From assembly GCF_901000735.1 (NCBI RefSeq), contig NC_081543.1:24571515-24635514 (forward strand): a DNA stretch of 64,000 bases, given 5' to 3'. The translations under genes and the position numbers were made by a program. The notes below the pieces were generated by a model. It made no database searches. It saw only the letters and a list, made by a program, of their open reading frames with translations, and was not told the DNA's origin. This DNA is from Corylus avellana (taxonomy: Eukaryota > Streptophyta > Magnoliopsida > Fagales > Betulaceae). How positions within the stretch are numbered: position 1 is the first letter of the stretch; each line of letters begins with the position of its first letter. Below, one piece after another: positions 24,371 to 36,359 of this stretch.

Positions 24371-25231
24371 GACAAATAATGGAGAAAAAAGAAACAGCTG
24401 TAGAAGCATAAACAACAGAAGAAGGTGGTCATTTCATGGGACAACCCGATTTGTCGAAATACAAAAATACAATATTAAAAAGCATGAGCTGCCACTCTGT
24501 TGCATGCCTCACTGCTTGCATCGGTAATTGTCTTTCTGCTAATCGTGACGTTTCTTGTCTTGTCTTCTCTCTTTCTTTCCCCCGTTCATGAAGGAACCTG
24601 GGAGCTCTGGGGTCTTCTAGCTCCCTGCATATTCTTCCAACAAATACACTACTGTTTCTATGATATTCTTTTTTTTTTTTTTTTTTTTTTTAATAAAAAT
24701 ACGGGAGCAACCCTTTGAAAGCAGCTCTGCTGCGAGATAAATGTTATACATATTCTCATTTAATATTTTTTTATAGAGAAATGTTACGATTTTTTCTTGT
24801 GTTTTTTTAATGTTTTTATGATCTTCTGTAAATATTATTTTCTAAAAAAATTGAAAAAAAATTATCATACCAGTCCCTAAAAATAAATCAAAAAATAATA
24901 ATATTCACGTAGGACTAAGAGAACACTAAAAATAACGTTAACATTCATCTTTATGATATGTCGGTAAAAATCATTTAAAATCTAACCGTAACTGTCACTG
25001 TCACGTCAATAAAATTATTTGAGAGTAGGAAGTAAGAATGTATGTAACATTTATCCTGTTAATTATAATAATAATGCTACTCTTTGAATGCATCTATCAC
25101 ACTCATTTAATTTATTTTGTTTGGCTTTATGTGTTTTGGGTGATTTTTCATGTCAGTCACTTTAAAAAATAAAAGTGTCAATGCACTTAAAATATATGTC
25201 AAGTTAACAGATATAAAATAGGTGTGAAAAG

Positions 25232-25514
25232 TGTTAAAGTAATGATTAAACGATTAAATTTATCTCTTCCTATAAGTTTAAGCCTTTGGGACAAATGATG
25301 ATTTAACATGGTATCAAAGCCTAAGGTTCTAGGATCGAATCTTGACTCCGTCAATTCACCCCTTCATTAAAATTAAATATTTCATGTGTTAGGTTTCACT
25401 TATTAAAAAGGAGTTTGAGCCCACACGTGAAGGTGAGTGTTAAAATAATGATTAAGTGATTAAATTTATCTTTTTCTATAAGCTTAAATTTTTATGATAA
25501 ATGATAATTTAACA
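25232..25514 (+). mobile_element. TRIM retroelement, 283 bp, with 77-bp LTRs
   Basis: This is a terminal-repeat retrotransposon in miniature. LTR 1 is 25,232-25,308 and LTR 2 is 25,438-25,514. Both are 77 bp, start TGTTAAA and end TTTAACA, and differ at about 13 sites, nearly all transitions. The initiator-Met primer-binding site TGGTATCAAAGC starts at 25,309, directly after LTR 1. A purine-rich GAAGGTGAG precedes LTR 2. A perfect 5-bp target-site duplication AAAAG flanks it (25,227-25,231 and 25,515-25,519). The 129-bp interior encodes nothing, so movement would need enzymes from another element. Confidence 0.88.
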
Positions 25515-26775
25515 AAAAGTAGTGTTATTATAATTATAATTAGAATAATGCTTTATCATTGGTTCAAAAGAAAGGAGATAATACTAGTAAAAGTCAAAAG
25601 AATGTTATTATTAAAGTTCTAACTCGAGATCTACTCATCACTAAATCTTATATTAATGAGCCCGGTTGAGTAAACCATCAAATTAACCCTATCACATTTT
25701 TATTTTATTTTTAAATAACGTTATTTTTTACACATTTATTTATTATATTCATTTTATATTAGCTAATATGTTCTATTTTAAGTGGTTAAAATAAGAATGG
25801 ATATAAAATGCGTATAATAAATGAACTTGAAGAAGTGTAAGAGTAATTCTAGTGTTCCTTTTGAGTTTTTTCAAGAATGATATGGCTATTAAAATCATTA
25901 TTTGATCAAAATCTAATAATGATCAATTATAAGTTCAATAGTAATTTTAATAGTCACATTATTTTTAGAGGGATTCAAGAGAAACACAAAAGAGGCTTGT
26001 AGCATTACACGAAGTGCAACATTACTTATCTCCATTTCATTGTTCTTAAAGAAATATCTAAACTATATATGGCTAAAAAGTTGTTTCTAAAATAGACTAG
26101 TTTCATACCATTTTTTAAGTTGGAAGAACTATATATTCTGGCTTAGGCCCGCAAACTTTTTAAAAATCTCTAAAAATTTTAAAAGTTCATGTAAATTTTA
26201 TGTGTTTTTTTTTTTTTTTTAATAAGTTAAACCTTCAAAATTAAGTTTTCATCCTAAGATTTTGTAAAGAAAGAATAAAAAATATATATTTAAATGAAAT
26301 AGATAAATATTTAGAGAGTGGAGCGTGTGGTATTTAAAAAATAATAATTAAAATTTAAAGAGTGAGATATATATAAATGCTCTAACATATTAATTGTTCA
26401 ATTCGTTGGGCAATATGTCTTCAAGAACCCCATTGAAACTTTTTCGGCCTATGTACTGATAAAGTAGGAGAGAACAAAATGATGAATACAATTGAATTTA
26501 AAATCAACGACAAGATAACATGATGAGATTTTTTCTTTTGGCGTGTAGGGATAATCCAAACACAAAGAAAAAATAATTCTTAGAATATTACTGTTTAAAT
26601 TTGAGATTTAAAGCAAAATAGAGAGAAGGACATACAAAGAATTAAGTTATAGCTCAACAATTACTCCTTTCATTCTCCAAATCGGAGCGAGGTTTTCCGC
26701 CTGTTGGAAGGGATTAATATGCTATTTAAAGTGTTTATTAAGTTGAATTTGAAGGTTACAATTTGTCATTATTGG

Positions 26776-27350
26776 TGTTGGCGAATAATTTCACATTACT
26801 TGTGGACAATATTTTGTGCATGTTTATAAATAATGTACAACTTTCTCTTATTAAATCGGTTTTATGAGATGAGTTAAGCCAATGAATTTCTTTCATAGTA
26901 TCAGAGCCTACCACATGACAAATGGGGCTCACACTACTTACTTTGTGACAAGTGAAGAAATTCATAAGCTTAACTTATCTCATAAAACCGAAAAAAAAAT
27001 ACCAGCTTGCACATAAGGGAGAGTGTTGATAAATAATTCCACATGCCCTATGGATAAGACCTTGAGCATATTTATAAGAAATAATCAATCATTTTTTATT
27101 GAACTGGTTTTATGAGATAAGTTATGCGAATTTCTTCATGGTATCAAAGCTTACCATAGGACGAATGGGGCCCACACAACTTACCCCGTAATAAGGACCC
27201 TGAAAAATATTAGCTTGCACGTGAGGGGGATGTTAAGGAATAATCTCACATTGCCTGTGGACAAAATCTTTGACATGTTTATAAGGAATGTGTAACTCTC
27301 TCTTATTGAACCCGTTTTATGAGATGAGTTAGGTCCACAAATTTCTTTCA
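26776..27350 (+). mobile_element. TRIM retroelement with three LTRs, 575 bp
   Basis: Three LTRs lie in direct order: 26,776-26,895 (120 bp), 27,024-27,138 (115 bp) and 27,231-27,350 (120 bp). All start TGTT and end TTCA or TTTCA. LTRs 1 and 2 are each followed directly by a Met primer-binding site (TAGTATCAGAGC at 26,896 and TGGTATCAAAGC at 27,139). LTRs 2 and 3 are preceded by purine tracts (AAGGGAGAG and GTGAGGGGGA). The whole array is flanked by one perfect 5-bp duplication, ATTGG (26,771-26,775 and 27,351-27,355), and no duplication flanks the middle LTR. So it is an LTR-internal-LTR-internal-LTR tandem that either inserted as a unit or grew in place by recombination. The interior is non-coding. 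Confidence 0.9.
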
Positions 27351-27879
27351 ATTGGATCAAATGCTTTTTGGACCATTAAATGTGTCAAAAATCACTATAA
27401 TTATGACCATTTGGTCATCTTCTTTCACTGTATTTTGTGAACAATTTTGTCAAATTTCTTTAGCACTTAAAAATTGGATCAAATATGTTTTAAAGATAAC
27501 GTTATTGTGATCGAGCTTTAAAGTCTTAATTTCTTCTCCTTTTTTTTTTTCTCCCCTTATTCTATCTGTTCTTTTTTTCCAACATTCCATAATTTACTCT
27601 TAAAAGTTAATCCTTTCATTTTCTTATTCTGATATGATGAATGAATTGTACTTCAGCAATATTTACACTTATTTTACAAGACATAAAACAAATGTTCTTT
27701 TATGCTAGTAAAATTAGGATATTATCTTTACATTATCGTAGTATAAAATAAATTTTTCTTTATATAACCGATTTTTATTTATTTTTATAACAATGCTTTT
27801 TATTTATTCATTTCATAAAAACTAGAACATATTGCTTTAACAAAATAATATCATAAATACAATAAGAAATTTCTTCTAT

Positions 27880-28089
27880 CTAAATATGATTTATGTTTTG
27901 TTTAACTATTTGAATGTCACCGTTCCAATCAGTTTCTAGATCTGCAACATGTTGGCAAATCACGTCATTGACCATTGCTCGGACCATTAGAACTTTTTCA
28001 ACTAGACAGTGATTTCCTTGCATTTGCATATCTACTACAAGCGCATTTTTAAATGTAATTCCTTTCGTTATCTCTACTATCAGTGACAA
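27880..28089 (-). CDS. Unrecognised minus-strand ORF, 69 codons
   Basis: The translation (MSLIVEITKGITFKNALVV near the start, VNDVICQHVADLETDW later) has ordinary protein-like composition, unlike neighbouring low-complexity frames. I recognise no family. It could be a coding fragment of a lost transposon or chance. The equivalent stretch in copy 2 (about 41,030-41,240) is nearly identical, but that is expected of alleles and does not show selection. Confidence 0.15.
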   Translation of the reverse strand: MSLIVEITKGITFKNALVVDMQMQGNHCLVEKVLMVRAMVNDVICQHVADLETDWNGDIQIVKQNINHI

Positions 28090-28322
28090 TACTTCTATAT
28101 GTCTGATAATTCCTCACATTTACCAATGATTTGCTCCCAAAAATGAAGCAGGGAGAAAACGGAAGATAGACCGGAGATCGAGGTAAACAAAACCTTAGAA
28201 AATGACTAAAAGAAATCAAAACCCCCCCTCCCCAAAAAAAAAAAAAAAAAAAAACTATTGTAGATCACTTCTGAAAGCAAATTTTTTTTTAAAAAAACAA
28301 TAACTATTACTACAGAGTCTAA

Positions 28323-28615
28323 GGGGGTGTTTGTTAAACTCCCTCACATTCCCCCACATCCACCACACTATACACTTCTTTTTTTTCCCAAAAAAATATT
28401 ATTACTTTTATATCAAATCACTCACGTTTTATATCTAATCATTTACTTTTTATTACTATTCAAATAAAAAAATCACTACAAAACAAAATTTTTTACTTCC
28501 TAATACCACTTTTTCATTTTTCCATATCAATTATTATTATTATTTATTTATTTTTTTTATCCATAAACAGTGTCCTGTAAAATGAACAGTGCTGGGGTGT
28601 TTAACAAACACCCCC
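28323..28615. mobile_element. Tourist-like MITE, 293 bp, absent from the other copy
   Basis: Perfect 17-bp terminal inverted repeats (GGGGGTGTTTGTTAAAC and its complement) are flanked by the 3-bp duplication TAA (28,320-28,322 and 28,616-28,618). The interior is AT-rich and non-coding. In block 2 copy 2 the same place reads TCTAAGC (41,475-41,480), which is the exact unfilled site with one TAA. TAA/TTA target preference and G-rich ends fit PIF/Harbinger-mobilised Tourist MITEs. Confidence 0.92.
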
Positions 28616-29301
28616 TAAGCATCATCCGACTCACCATTGTACTATTCATAAAAAGAAAAGAGGTGAAGGGAGGAGAGAAAAAACAGAAGTTTATTTCTTC
28701 CTCCTACAATGATTTCATGGCAGGTACTAGCTAGGGTTTTCATCTTGGAGAGTGAAAGTTGTAGAACCGGTTCAGTTTGAATAGAATAATTCCGATTTTC
28801 CGCCAGCTCCATAGCTCATGCACATACAACAAGGTTAAGAAACTAATCATATAAAATCCAACGAAAAAAATCAAACAACGTAAATAAATATAATGAGTAG
28901 ATCGAAAAGAAGAAAATATTGTAGAAATAAGAAGGGACTTGATGGATGATGGATGGACAGATGAGAAAAAAGTAGTGATTGGACAAATAGAAGTGAAACG
29001 GGAAATGAGATTGGTGAAGGGAGAGGTGCCCCATTTTCAGTTCATAGGCAGCCTTTTTGCCTTGATAAGACCCTGATTGAGAATATGACGATTCAAACAT
29101 TAAAAAAATTTCCCATTGCCATGATACTCCTATTGCCTCTTCCATGGATTCCCCCTATCCCACTGTCTGTCTGTATCCTAGTAGTGCCACCCCCCTTAAT
29201 AATTTTACCTAGCTAGTGTAAACTTTTGGAGTTTTATTAATATCCTTTGAAATGACTAATTTTCAAAAATAAATAAATAAATGCATATACGTGTATAGCT
29301 A

Positions 29302-29763
29302 AAAACATTCACATTAGTTTATATACATTTTTATATAAAATAGTTAATCAAAATTTATTTTATTTTATTTAGTTAATGAGTTTTAAAAGGCAATATATAT
29401 CCGATTATTTATTTATTTTTATCTATATTAATTAAATTTTAATTTTTTTAAATTTTTTTTTATAAGAATTGCATTTTTCCTAAATATCATATTTTTCAAT
29501 TTTTAGAAAAAAAAATAAGTGTAGAGAGAAATAATAGGAGAAAATTTTGAAAAAAGACAGATATGGAGAGAGAAATAATATGTTAATAAGATGGATGTGT
29601 GAACAGTGCCCACTACATGTAGCGATGCACTATTCACAAATACAACAAAAATGTATTTTGCATTTAAGATATATAATCTGATGTAAAAAGTTTTTTAAGA
29701 TTTTGCTAATCTATTTTAGATAAAAGTAATAAATGGCTAAGCCAAAGCCATTGTGAGTGTTCT
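29302..29763. mobile_element. MITE-like element
   Basis: The left AAACATTCACATTAG faces the right CCATTGTGAGTGTTC as an imperfect inverted repeat. The interior contains GAACAGTGCCCACTAC and poly-A/T tracts and no ORF. It resembles the GAGCATTCACAATGG elements at 33,574. The target-site duplication is unclear. Confidence 0.45.
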
Positions 29764-30134
29764 AAGAGATCAGAATTTGCTAGATGGTAGCCTCTTTGGT
29801 TGCAAGAGCATTTTTAATAGCTATATTTAACTATTATGAGTTCTTCTACTTCCAGCTAGTAACCCTTTAAAAAAGAGGGTTTTTATTCAATTTATATGTA
29901 ATTAATCCTAAGTTCGAATCCCACCCTAGCAAACTTGTATGGCAATTAAACGTGAGAGTTTGCTTGACCTTCACTCGACTCCCGTTCGAGTGAGTTTATG
30001 ACATTGTTTTCTTCAAAGCACAACTTGCCACACCAATCCTAGGTTTTACCCTACCTATATATTTAAGGCCTTGCATTTGCAGGAATTTCTAAGTGAGAGG
30101 AGGCAGTCGTTCTTTGACCATTGAGAGAATCCTA

Positions 30135-30392
30135 GGGCTTTGTTTGGCAAAGACTTTATTTTCCTTTATTATTGTTCATGCACAATTTTCCAAAAAAATT
30201 AATATCAAAACATTTTCATTTTTTTCACTTTTTATATCGCATTATTCACTCTTTATTACTATTCAAATAAAAAAATCATTACAAAACAAAATTTTTTCAC
30301 TTTTTTATACCAAACATTTTTATTTTATTTTTTTCACATCAATCCTACTTAAACTATAGTGTTTAAGGAAAAGGCTTTGGCAAACAAAGCCC
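30135..30392. mobile_element. MITE, 258 bp, related to the one at 28,323
   Basis: Terminal inverted repeats GGGCTTTGTTTGGCAAAG and CTTTGGCAAACAAAGCCC match at 17 of 18 positions. Part of the interior (TTATTACTATTCAAATAAAA, then TCATTACAAAACAAAATTTT) is shared with the 28,323 MITE although the ends differ. The flanks read CTA and TAA, so the 3-bp duplication is imperfect. It is present in both block 2 copies. Confidence 0.7.
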
Positions 30393-31289
30393 TAAACTTC
30401 GTAAGCCTAAACTAAAATACAAACTTCTTCCAAAATTCACATAATAGAAAAACGTTAGTCATATGCTAGTTTAGTAGATTACCACCAGAGTTTTGGGTTG
30501 TGGCAAGCAAGTTCGTTCATGGAAAATAATGTTAGAGTTCTGCAGCTGTAACAATAGAAGACAAATGGGTTGTTTGTTGATGTTATAATGTTGGGTTTAG
30601 GGTACAAAGGTTTTGTAAATATATACTGATTGTTTAAATTCCTCAGTAGTGAAAATTTCTTTCTACTTTGTCATCAGGATCTTTGTGTTGAGTTTGTTTT
30701 ATGCTTTTGCCTATAAACACCCATTCAAACCCAAACCCCCCCCCCAATGTTGTTTGGAGGTGATCAATTACAAGGGAGGGAGAGTTAACTGCAAAAAATT
30801 ATGTTAAGTTTATTAAAAATATTTGCCTCTCACATGTTAGAAAACACTTGAAAACTTATAAATTGGTTTGTAAGAAATTTTTATCATTAATTTAATGTTC
30901 AATATCTACTATTAAAGTTATTAGTTTCACATGTTCTGTGTGTGTTTAATGATTTTGTGAATGTTTCAAGAAGTTAGGTGATAGACCATTTTTTCGATTG
31001 ATGTCCAATTAGTGTGAGAAATTGAGTGGACAACACCCTATTGGCTTAGGCTTTTTAAAAAGAGAGTCAAGCCTGAAACTCACGCTAACCAGGGCACTTG
31101 GTGGCTATTGGGGCACTATAAAGCCGCAAAAGACTTAAAACCCAAAATCCCAAAAGACAAGAAACCAGAGTCATTATATTTGGTTTCAAGAATAGTGTTA
31201 TTCATAATTTCAACAACTGTAATTATAATTTTATTGGAAATGATAAATACAAATTCAATAGCAATAATAATGGTTGTTTCACTTGTGAC

Positions 31290-31590
31290 AATAGGTATAT
31301 ATAGATTCAATAGCAATAGTAATAACAATAAATTTCACCAGTAATAGAAACTGCATGTTCAGCAGTTACAATAGTTGTGCGTCTAACAAGAACCAAGATT
31401 GTGCGTTCAGTACTTAGTAATAAGAACTAAGTGTTCAACACTAATAAGAACTACACGTTCAGTAATAATAATAGATGTACGTTTAGCAGTGATAAGAACT
31501 ATTCATTTAGCAATAATAAAAATTATGCGTTTAGCAATATTAATAATTATACATTCAACAGTAATTATAATGTTAAGTCCAATAGTAATA
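31290..31590 (+). repeat. 24-bp-period repeat tract (8-codon repeat when read in frame)
   Basis: The core AATAAGAACTATNCNTTNAG recurs about every 24 bp. From 31,431 it stays open for 73 codons and gives an N/Y/F/S-rich octapeptide pattern (NKNYTFSN, NKNYSFSN, NKNYAFSN). The upstream part (31,190-31,290) has the same flavour in a shifted frame. I do not recognise a protein family. It may be a decayed repeat-protein gene or a minisatellite. Confidence 0.45.
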
Positions 31591-31779
31591 ATCGTGATGA
31601 CTCGTGCCAGGACAATAACGACTTTATCAACAGAAGTGATGCAGCTTCATGAGTTAGGAACATAACAACTTCATCAATAGTAATAATGATTACTTTTATT
31701 AGTGACGATAGTGAAATGAGTAACAATCTGACAACAAGTGTTGCGTGGTCTTGGGCATTTTTCAACCCCAAAAGCTAGT

Positions 31780-32870
31780 TCAAGAGGTGATGCTTTCCTT
31801 CACACTTGTAAACCCTAAACTCGAAAGTTTGATGCTTTTTTGGAACATTCGAGTAAAACCCTAGAACCATTGATAAAACAGTACATTAAACATTCGAAAG
31901 TAGTACACCAAACGTTCAATAAAGCTTGAAGAGCAAATTTAATCTATTAGCCACATCATTCAATCTTATCAACTCCACCCACTCCTATAAATACTCCACT
32001 TACGCTCCTTCAGCCCTCATTCATCCCCATGAACCTCAGCCACCTTAATCCTAGAGAGAGAAAGGGATGATTTTGGTATTGTTCAATCTTCATTAAGATA
32101 AACCTTGGACCTTACTCGTTTTTCATGTTGTTCATGTTCTAACCATGTGATTTGCCATGATTTTTACAAGCCTTAAGTGTGACATGATGAATTTATACTT
32201 AAAAGCCCATGATTTTCCAAAAAGTTATAAACTTTCCATTGTTTTTCAATTTTTATTATGCTGATATGGTTTAACGACATGTTTTTATTAGGGTGCTAGA
32301 AGCTTTACTTGAGATTCGTTACGCAATGAGTAGAAGTTTAGAGCTTTCATGCATTCTGGCATATGGTCGAACATTCAACCCTTGTTGACTGAACATTCAA
32401 TATCGAGACCGAACGTCCGACAATGCCCAGAATGTATAATTACGGTTTTAATAATGGTTTAACTCTTGATTAGGGTTTTTAAGTGCATAAATTAGACTCT
32501 CGAGGTACCCTTTATAATGTTAGATTATGTTTCACAATAGTGGGAGTTGGAAATATCCAAGAGTTTGAATGAGCGGACGGTGTAAGTAAATATTTACAAA
32601 ACTGCTTAATAACAACATGTGATATGTCAAAGGACTAAGCATGCGTTTCTTTTTAATAACATGTTCTGACCCTATCACTTTTATATAGATGAATAAATCT
32701 TAAATATGATTTTTTGAATAAATGAACGATAGATGCATTGTATGAGATGATATACCAGTACATGGGGTATAATGGCCATGAGCTTATTATATGGGCTGAC
32801 CCTATGGTCACAAAGGTTAATTGTTGATGTATGGCATTGGATCCAATTTTAAGCTAGGTATGTAATTAAA
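31780..32870 (+). mobile_element. Possible LTR remnant with a TATA box
   Basis: A TATA box (TATAAATA, 31,986-31,993) is followed by a C-rich start-like region. Scattered GAACATTCNA and GAACGTTC-like motifs occur both upstream and downstream. No TG...CA termini or target-site duplication was established, so this is only a suggestion of retroelement origin. No coding region is seen. Confidence 0.25.
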
Positions 32871-33573
32871 CTTTTATATGGATTTATTTTTAAATTTACT
32901 ACCAAGTAATAAAATTGTTTATGTCAAATTTTATATTTAGATTGCTCTTTTAAATTAATTGCCAATAAATATGTATATTTCTTTTTTTTTTTTACATATT
33001 TTAATTTTAGGAAATATATAATTGCAGTTGCTTAAGATTATGGAGAACAATAATTCTATTGAGCCTCAATCGAATTCTAAGCAAGCTTGTGTCGAATGAA
33101 GATTTAATGAATCTCTAGCTACTAATAGATTCTTTCTTACGAAGAAAAATTTATGATTACCATCTGAATGATACAGATCAAAATCTCTACAAAAAGAACC
33201 TTGCCAAGAAGTTAACCATATTTTTTCACAAAGACAATTTGAAAATTATGGGGTGGTTTTAATCTAATGCGGTTCAAAGAACATGCTAGCTAGTTCAAAA
33301 TATAAAAACTCGTCGGGGACAACTAAATATATTAATGTTAGGCGTGACAAAATAAAATTCAAATTTCATTTATATGTTTTAAACGATAATTAAAATTTGT
33401 TGAATCATTTTTTTATTTTGTTAGTTCTATTCTTTAATATTTTTAATCTTGCCTTCTTCGAACCAAAATCATGACTATCACATTAGCAGTAGTATAATGT
33501 TATACTAATTACTGTAATAAATAACATCAATATGTTTATTTGCGTTCTTCAAGCTAAAATCCTGACTCCCTTA

Positions 33574-34221
33574 GAGCATTCATAATGGAGGAGCCAAATT
33601 TTTATACAAAATGGCCACTCAAAACTCACAAGTGAGAGAAACAATAAAAAATAAAATGACTCTCTTGAAAAATGCTGTTACATTTAACTTTTTTTTTTTT
33701 GCTCTTCTAATTAAATATTCATTTTGCATTTTTTTTTTAGCTAATCCAATGTAAATGATTTTTTACAAATCTGATTAGCCATTTTAGATAAAAATAACAT
33801 TTGACTCTTCTAAGAGCATTCACAATGGAGGAACCAAATTTTTATGCAAAACAGGTCCTCAAAACTCACTTCATTTGGTTTAGCTAAGGAATTTTTAAAA
33901 GCCCCATACTTCTGATTAGCTATATTTTTATATATATTATTTACTCTTTACTGGGAAAAAGTTTTGGAAAAAGTTATTGGGAAAAAATGGAAAAAGTTTT
34001 GGTAAAAAGAGAAAATAGGTGAAAGAAATAATAAAAAATAAAATAGCTCTCTTAAAAAATACTGCTACATTTAGCTTTTTTTTTTTTTTTTTGCTCTTCT
34101 AATCAAATATCCATTTTGCATTTTTTTTTTTTTTTGCTAATCCAATATAGGAGATTTTTTTACAAATTCGAAGAGTCATTTTAGATAAAAATAACATTTA
34201 AGTATTCCATTGTAAATACTC
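33574..34221. mobile_element. Two adjoining Tourist-like MITEs
   Basis: GAGCATTCATAATGG at 33,574 begins a first unit that ends without its right inverted repeat. GAGCATTCACAATGG at 33,814 begins a second unit that ends at CCATTGTAAATACTC (34,207-34,221). The composite is flanked by TTA (33,571-33,573 and 34,222-34,224). The two units share interior sequence (GGAACCAAATTTTTAT and ATTTTAGATAAAAATAACATT). Confidence 0.65.
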
Positions 34222-35157
34222 TTAGTAACAATTGTATAATAGTAGAATAAATAACATTACTCAAATAAATAACATAAGTCATGCTGTTTATTTGTGCCAA
34301 ACCCCCAAGTTGCCTAACCCTCCCAAAAAAAAAACAAAGAAAAACAAAAAGAAAAAGAAAAGAAAAGGAAAAACTGTCTTGTCAGGTTCTTAGTTTACAT
34401 CAACTTGCCTTGTGCTGCTAACTACATGGGTAATGAGGAAAGTGGAGCAACGGAACTCGGAAGACATTACTATAGTGTGGTAACCTTTTTATAACATGTT
34501 TTGGGACCAAAAAAACTTCCCTGAATTAAGCATGGATTTATGATACATATGTTGTGTGCTTGATTATGACATAAACATATATATTGACTGCATTAATCAT
34601 GCAATGCTTTTTAATTAGTTCAAACCCCTCAGTTTATTGGGTATCTTTCGTTACTTTGCACGTATTACTAACTTATCTATAAACTTTTACCCTCTTTAAA
34701 TATTCTTTACGGAAACTTGCATTGTTGTAGCTAGCTAGGTATCATGATCATCACACTGTTAAATATTGCTAGATGTACTCATTATTTGATCCCCAATTGA
34801 CTTGTCTTTTTTTTTATCTGCAAAGGAAAGTGTTCAGAGAAAAAAAGAAAAAAAAGAAAAAAAAATTCAGCCAAGGAAAAAGATATATATATATCACCTA
34901 AAAGATTGCCTTTTCTTGCCGTGAGGAACATAAACAATACCTAATGGTCGGACAGCCCTGCAAATATATTATATTGTAGGACACAAAAAGGCTATTGGAA
35001 CATGTCCAAGTAGGTCTGTATCTGTTCACAGTGTTATATGGTTTATTTTATTTTTATGTCTACCGTATTGATTTTTTAGCCCATACGGAAGCCCTAGGAA
35101 AGATAGGTTTTCACAGGGATCTCTAGGGTTTAATTCAATTTTCCTGTAAAGTAGTTT

Positions 35158-35257
35158 NNNNNNNNNNNNNNNNNNNNNNNNNNNNNNNNNNNNNNNNNNN
35201 NNNNNNNNNNNNNNNNNNNNNNNNNNNNNNNNNNNNNNNNNNNNNNNNNNNNNNNNN
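35158..35257. other. Assembly gap, 100 N
   Basis: Exactly 100 N. Copy 1 of block 2 ends at its left edge and copy 2 starts four bases after its right edge. Confidence 0.99.
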
Positions 35258-36359
35258 AAATGAGAGGATATTATCAAAGTATATATTATAAAAGAAGAGA
35301 ATAGGTTGCAAAGTAATGAAGTTTGACTCGACTTTATTCAACCTATTTGGATTAGGGTAGGCTTTTTTCTTGATTCCTTGCTATATAGTTCTATACCTGA
35401 CTATCCGGCTAGCTAGCTAGCTAGCTAGATGAAAATTGTACAGTTGGATTTGACAATAAAAATAAAAATAAAAAAATATTGATTTATTTTAGCCATTTAC
35501 AAGCAAAACGAATTATTTGAAGAGAAATACTATATAGTATTCTAATTTGTAGAATCTACACATTCATTGCATGGTTTTTATAAATTCAATGATTAATTTT
35601 TAAATTATGAGGATCAAGAAAAATGAGAGAAAATTAAATAGCATTTCTCTTATTTGAATAAAGCATTTGGACATTATTTTGAGGACAGAGGCTACTGGGA
35701 ATACATGAAGGCTCATAATTACCACTATTTTCAGAGTAAAACCTCATAACTATAACTCACAAAAAAAAAAAAAAACAAAAACAAAAACAAAAACAAAAAT
35801 TAAAATTAAAAAAAAAAACCTCAGAACTATTTGTGGGTAAACTTAGGGGGGGTTCTAGTGGGCTGTTACAAATCGCTGAGCATTTACTATTCGCCGATTT
35901 GTATAGGTTACAAATGGATTTTCAACCCCTAATTCTAGGCGGACGAATTGAAAGATTTTGTCCAATGTTTACAATTTCATTTGTCTTTTCATATTACAGT
36001 GTACAGTTGTATTTAATTTAATTTAAAAATTAGATTTATCTCATCTAAAAAAGTTAAAAACAATATGCCCATATAAATTAAATCCATAGTTAAACCACAA
36101 AAAACTAAAAAACCAAAAAACTCAAAAAGCAAAAGAAAAAGAGAGCCAAAATGCAGAGTGAATGTTATGAGTGGTTAGTAAAAAAAAAATTGCCTCCCCT
36201 TGTGCAGCTATGAGCATGCGAAGTAAGAGTATTATCCGTCTATATAGTGTGAATGTCCACTCGAAATAAGAGTGTCATTCACCTATATAATATAATTTAC
36301 ACCCCTAAAATATAAAAAATAAATGTGAGGCACCAAAAATCATTAAGAGCTTGCATTGA

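Larger units (their letters stand above)
22111..35157. repeat. Block 2, copy 1 (duplicated about 13 kb)
   Basis: This segment is repeated at 35,262-48,005. The offset is 13,151 bp at the start and drifts through small indels. It then falls by exactly 296 bp at the MITE at 28,323 and ends at 12,848. The copy stops at the third 100-N gap. It contains TRIMs, MITEs, a foldback element and an LTR-like stretch, but no gene I can support. Confidence 0.92.

Noticed and set aside
24500..24718. Hydrophobic 72-codon ORF, also at 37,650
   Set aside because: It looks like a signal or membrane peptide but runs into a poly-T tract that makes poly-Phe. The second copy is the contig overlap, so its conservation means nothing.
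28843..29145. 100-codon minus-strand ORF, identical at 41,703
   Set aside because: No recognisable domain, and its C-terminal part is low-complexity F/Y/I. Identity between the copies is explained by the duplication.
29895..29935. AAGTTCGAATCCCACC as a tRNA gene or SINE B-box
   Set aside because: There is no A-box at tRNA spacing and no cloverleaf. It may be an old SINE relic, but it is not supportable.
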